DNA from: an uncultured Pelagibacteraceae bacterium
GTDB taxonomy: Bacteria; Pseudomonadota; Alphaproteobacteria; Pelagibacterales; Pelagibacteraceae
Assembly (NCBI GenBank): GCA_902582105.1
Contig: CACHQT010000011.1
Coordinates: 1-35,308 of the forward strand
Length of the DNA stretch: 35,308 bases
Direction: 5' to 3'
Shown here: positions 34,434-35,308 of the stretch, in pieces
Layout of the letters: each line of letters opens with the position of its first letter
How positions within the stretch are numbered: position 1 is the first letter of the stretch
The notes under the pieces: generated by a model
What the model was told of the DNA's origin: nothing
The model's input: the letters and a program-made list of their open reading frames with translations, nothing else
Database searches by the model: none
Program-made: the position numbers and the translations under genes

Positions 34434-35043
34434 AAAGCCCATAATAGTTTTTGAAGGCATAGAGGGCTCAGGCAAAACTCTTCATGCAAATCATCTTTCA
34501 AAATATTTAAAAAAAAAAAAAATAAAATTTATTAAATTAAGAGAACCTGGCGGAAATATTTCATCTGAAAAAATAAGAAAATTAATATTAAATAATAAAT
34601 CAAATTTTCATAAGGTTACTGATCTACTTTTATATTTAGCTTCAAGAAATGAAAATTTAGAAAATTCAATAAAAAAAAACTATGGAAAAAAAATAATTTT
34701 AATAGATAGATTTATAGATTCAACTGTAGCATACCAGCATTATGGTATGGGTATTGATTATAAATTTATTAATTTTATTAACGATTTTCTAATAAAAAAA
34801 ATTAAGATTAATATTACATTTTTAAATTTAGTTAATGTTAAAAATTTACGTTTAAGGCTTTCTAGACGTAAAAATTTAAATAGATATGATAAATTTAAAT
34901 TTAATTTTTATAAAAAAATACAAAATGGATATATTAAAATATCAAAAAAAAATAAAAATAAGTATGTGATGATTGATTCAAACGAACCTATATTAGATAA
35001 TAAAAATAGAATTATTAAAGAGGTAAATAAGTTACTAAAATGA
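34426..35043 (+). CDS. tmk: Thymidylate kinase
   Basis: The protein has 205 residues. The P-loop FEGIEGSGKT is at 9-18, the substrate-binding LREPGG at about 38-43 and the DRF-DSTVAYQ motif at about 90-101. It phosphorylates dTMP to dTDP for DNA synthesis. It overlaps dac by 8 bp and holB by 4 bp (ATGA). Codons 28-33 contain a run of fourteen A that is still in frame, in an essential gene. The lid region is Lys/Asn-rich, as elsewhere in the genome. Confidence 0.95.
   Translation: MSKKPIIVFEGIEGSGKTLHANHLSKYLKKKKIKFIKLREPGGNISSEKIRKLILNNKSNFHKVTDLLLYLASRNENLENSIKKNYGKKIILIDRFIDSTVAYQHYGMGIDYKFINFINDFLIKKIKINITFLNLVNVKNLRLRLSRRKNLNRYDKFKFNFYKKIQNGYIKISKKNKNKYVMIDSNEPILDNKNRIIKEVNKLLK
34509..34522 (+). 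repeat. Fourteen-A homopolymer inside tmk
   Basis: It spans the last base of Leu28, four AAA Lys codons and the first base of Ile33. Such runs promote slippage of polymerases and RNA polymerase, so a fraction of transcripts may be out of frame. The reading frame in the given sequence is intact. Confidence 0.8.
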
Positions 35044-35308
35044 TTAATAGTCCAAAAACACAAACTAAATTAATTGGTTTAGATTCTTATATGAATTCAT
35101 TAATAAATGTTTATGAAAAAAAAAACTTGTCGAACAAAATATTATTTTATGGGCTAAAAGGTATTGGTAAATCTACAATGGCATACCATTTCATAAATTA
35201 TATTTTTTCAAAAGATGAAACAAATCCATATGATTTAAATAATTTTTTAATTCATCCTGAAAATAGATCTTATAATTTAGTTAAAAATTACTCCCATCCA
35301 AATATCTT
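35040..35308 (+). CDS. holB: DNA polymerase III delta' subunit, partial
   Basis: Eighty-nine codons are present before the window ends. The N-terminus (INSPKTQTKLIGLDSYMNSL) and the P-loop LFYGLKGIGKST at about 37-47 match the delta' clamp-loader ATPase-like subunit, and the position right after tmk is the standard one. Delta' helps load the beta clamp. The start overlaps the tmk stop (ATGA). The sliding-clamp contact and zinc module lie beyond the edge. Confidence 0.85.
   Translation, partial: MINSPKTQTKLIGLDSYMNSLINVYEKKNLSNKILFYGLKGIGKSTMAYHFINYIFSKDETNPYDLNNFLIHPENRSYNLVKNYSHPNI

Overview
The window is a gene-dense, very AT-rich stretch of a streamlined alphaproteobacterial genome. It most likely comes from a marine lineage of the Pelagibacterales (SAR11) or HIMB59 type. 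This rests on low GC, intergenic gaps that are nearly all under 100 bp, many ATGA or TAATG start/stop overlaps, Lys/Asn/Ile-rich proteins and typically alphaproteobacterial gene orders (argS-x-nagZ-scpA-scpB-tatABC-serS; ssb-gyrA-coaD-ppi-tgt; mltB-rlpA-dac-tmk-holB). No stretch over 300 bp lacks a gene, and I see no insertion sequence, prophage, CRISPR array or rRNA.

Layout. (1) 1-4752 is a metal and metalloid block. Reading leftward from 3601: znuC, znuB, zur, a 73-aa membrane protein, an ArsC-type arsenate reductase, an AqpS-like aquaporin and a NUDIX hydrolase cut by the window edge. Divergently, znuA runs rightward. Two Zur-box-like palindromes lie between znuC and znuA. ZnuABC would import zinc, with Zur as repressor. 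The aquaporin plus ArsC pair resembles the rhizobial arsenic route, in which arsenate is reduced to arsenite and leaves through a channel. (2) 4795-6878 holds an Ldh_2-family imine reductase, exonuclease III and an ErpA/IscA Fe-S carrier. (3) 6929-17718 is a long rightward run: dgt, argS, a small membrane protein, nagZ, scpA, scpB, tatA, tatB, tatC, serS, yajC, secD, secF. It joins tRNA charging, chromosome segregation and the Tat and Sec export machineries. (4) 17715-21225, leftward: a PuuD-type membrane domain and uvrA. (5) 21316-26526, rightward: ssb, gyrA, coaD, a periplasmic cyclophilin and tgt, followed by tRNA-Lys. (6) 26657-30573: a Tat-like M48 lipoprotein peptidase, a DUF502 protein, recG, sdhE and tRNA-Ser. 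(7) 30671 to the end: rarD, a frameshifted MltB-type transglycosylase, an RlpA/SPOR-like lipoprotein, a D,D-carboxypeptidase, tmk and the start of holB.

Most of the window is conserved housekeeping content, and I did not find a convincing wholly new system. The best leads are the mltB frameshift at a run of seven A, the aquaporin-ArsC module with an altered channel filter and no ArsR beside zur/znu, the His/Asp-repeat loop of ZnuA, a 14-A run inside tmk, and reduced or diverged versions of SPOR and RlpA proteins.
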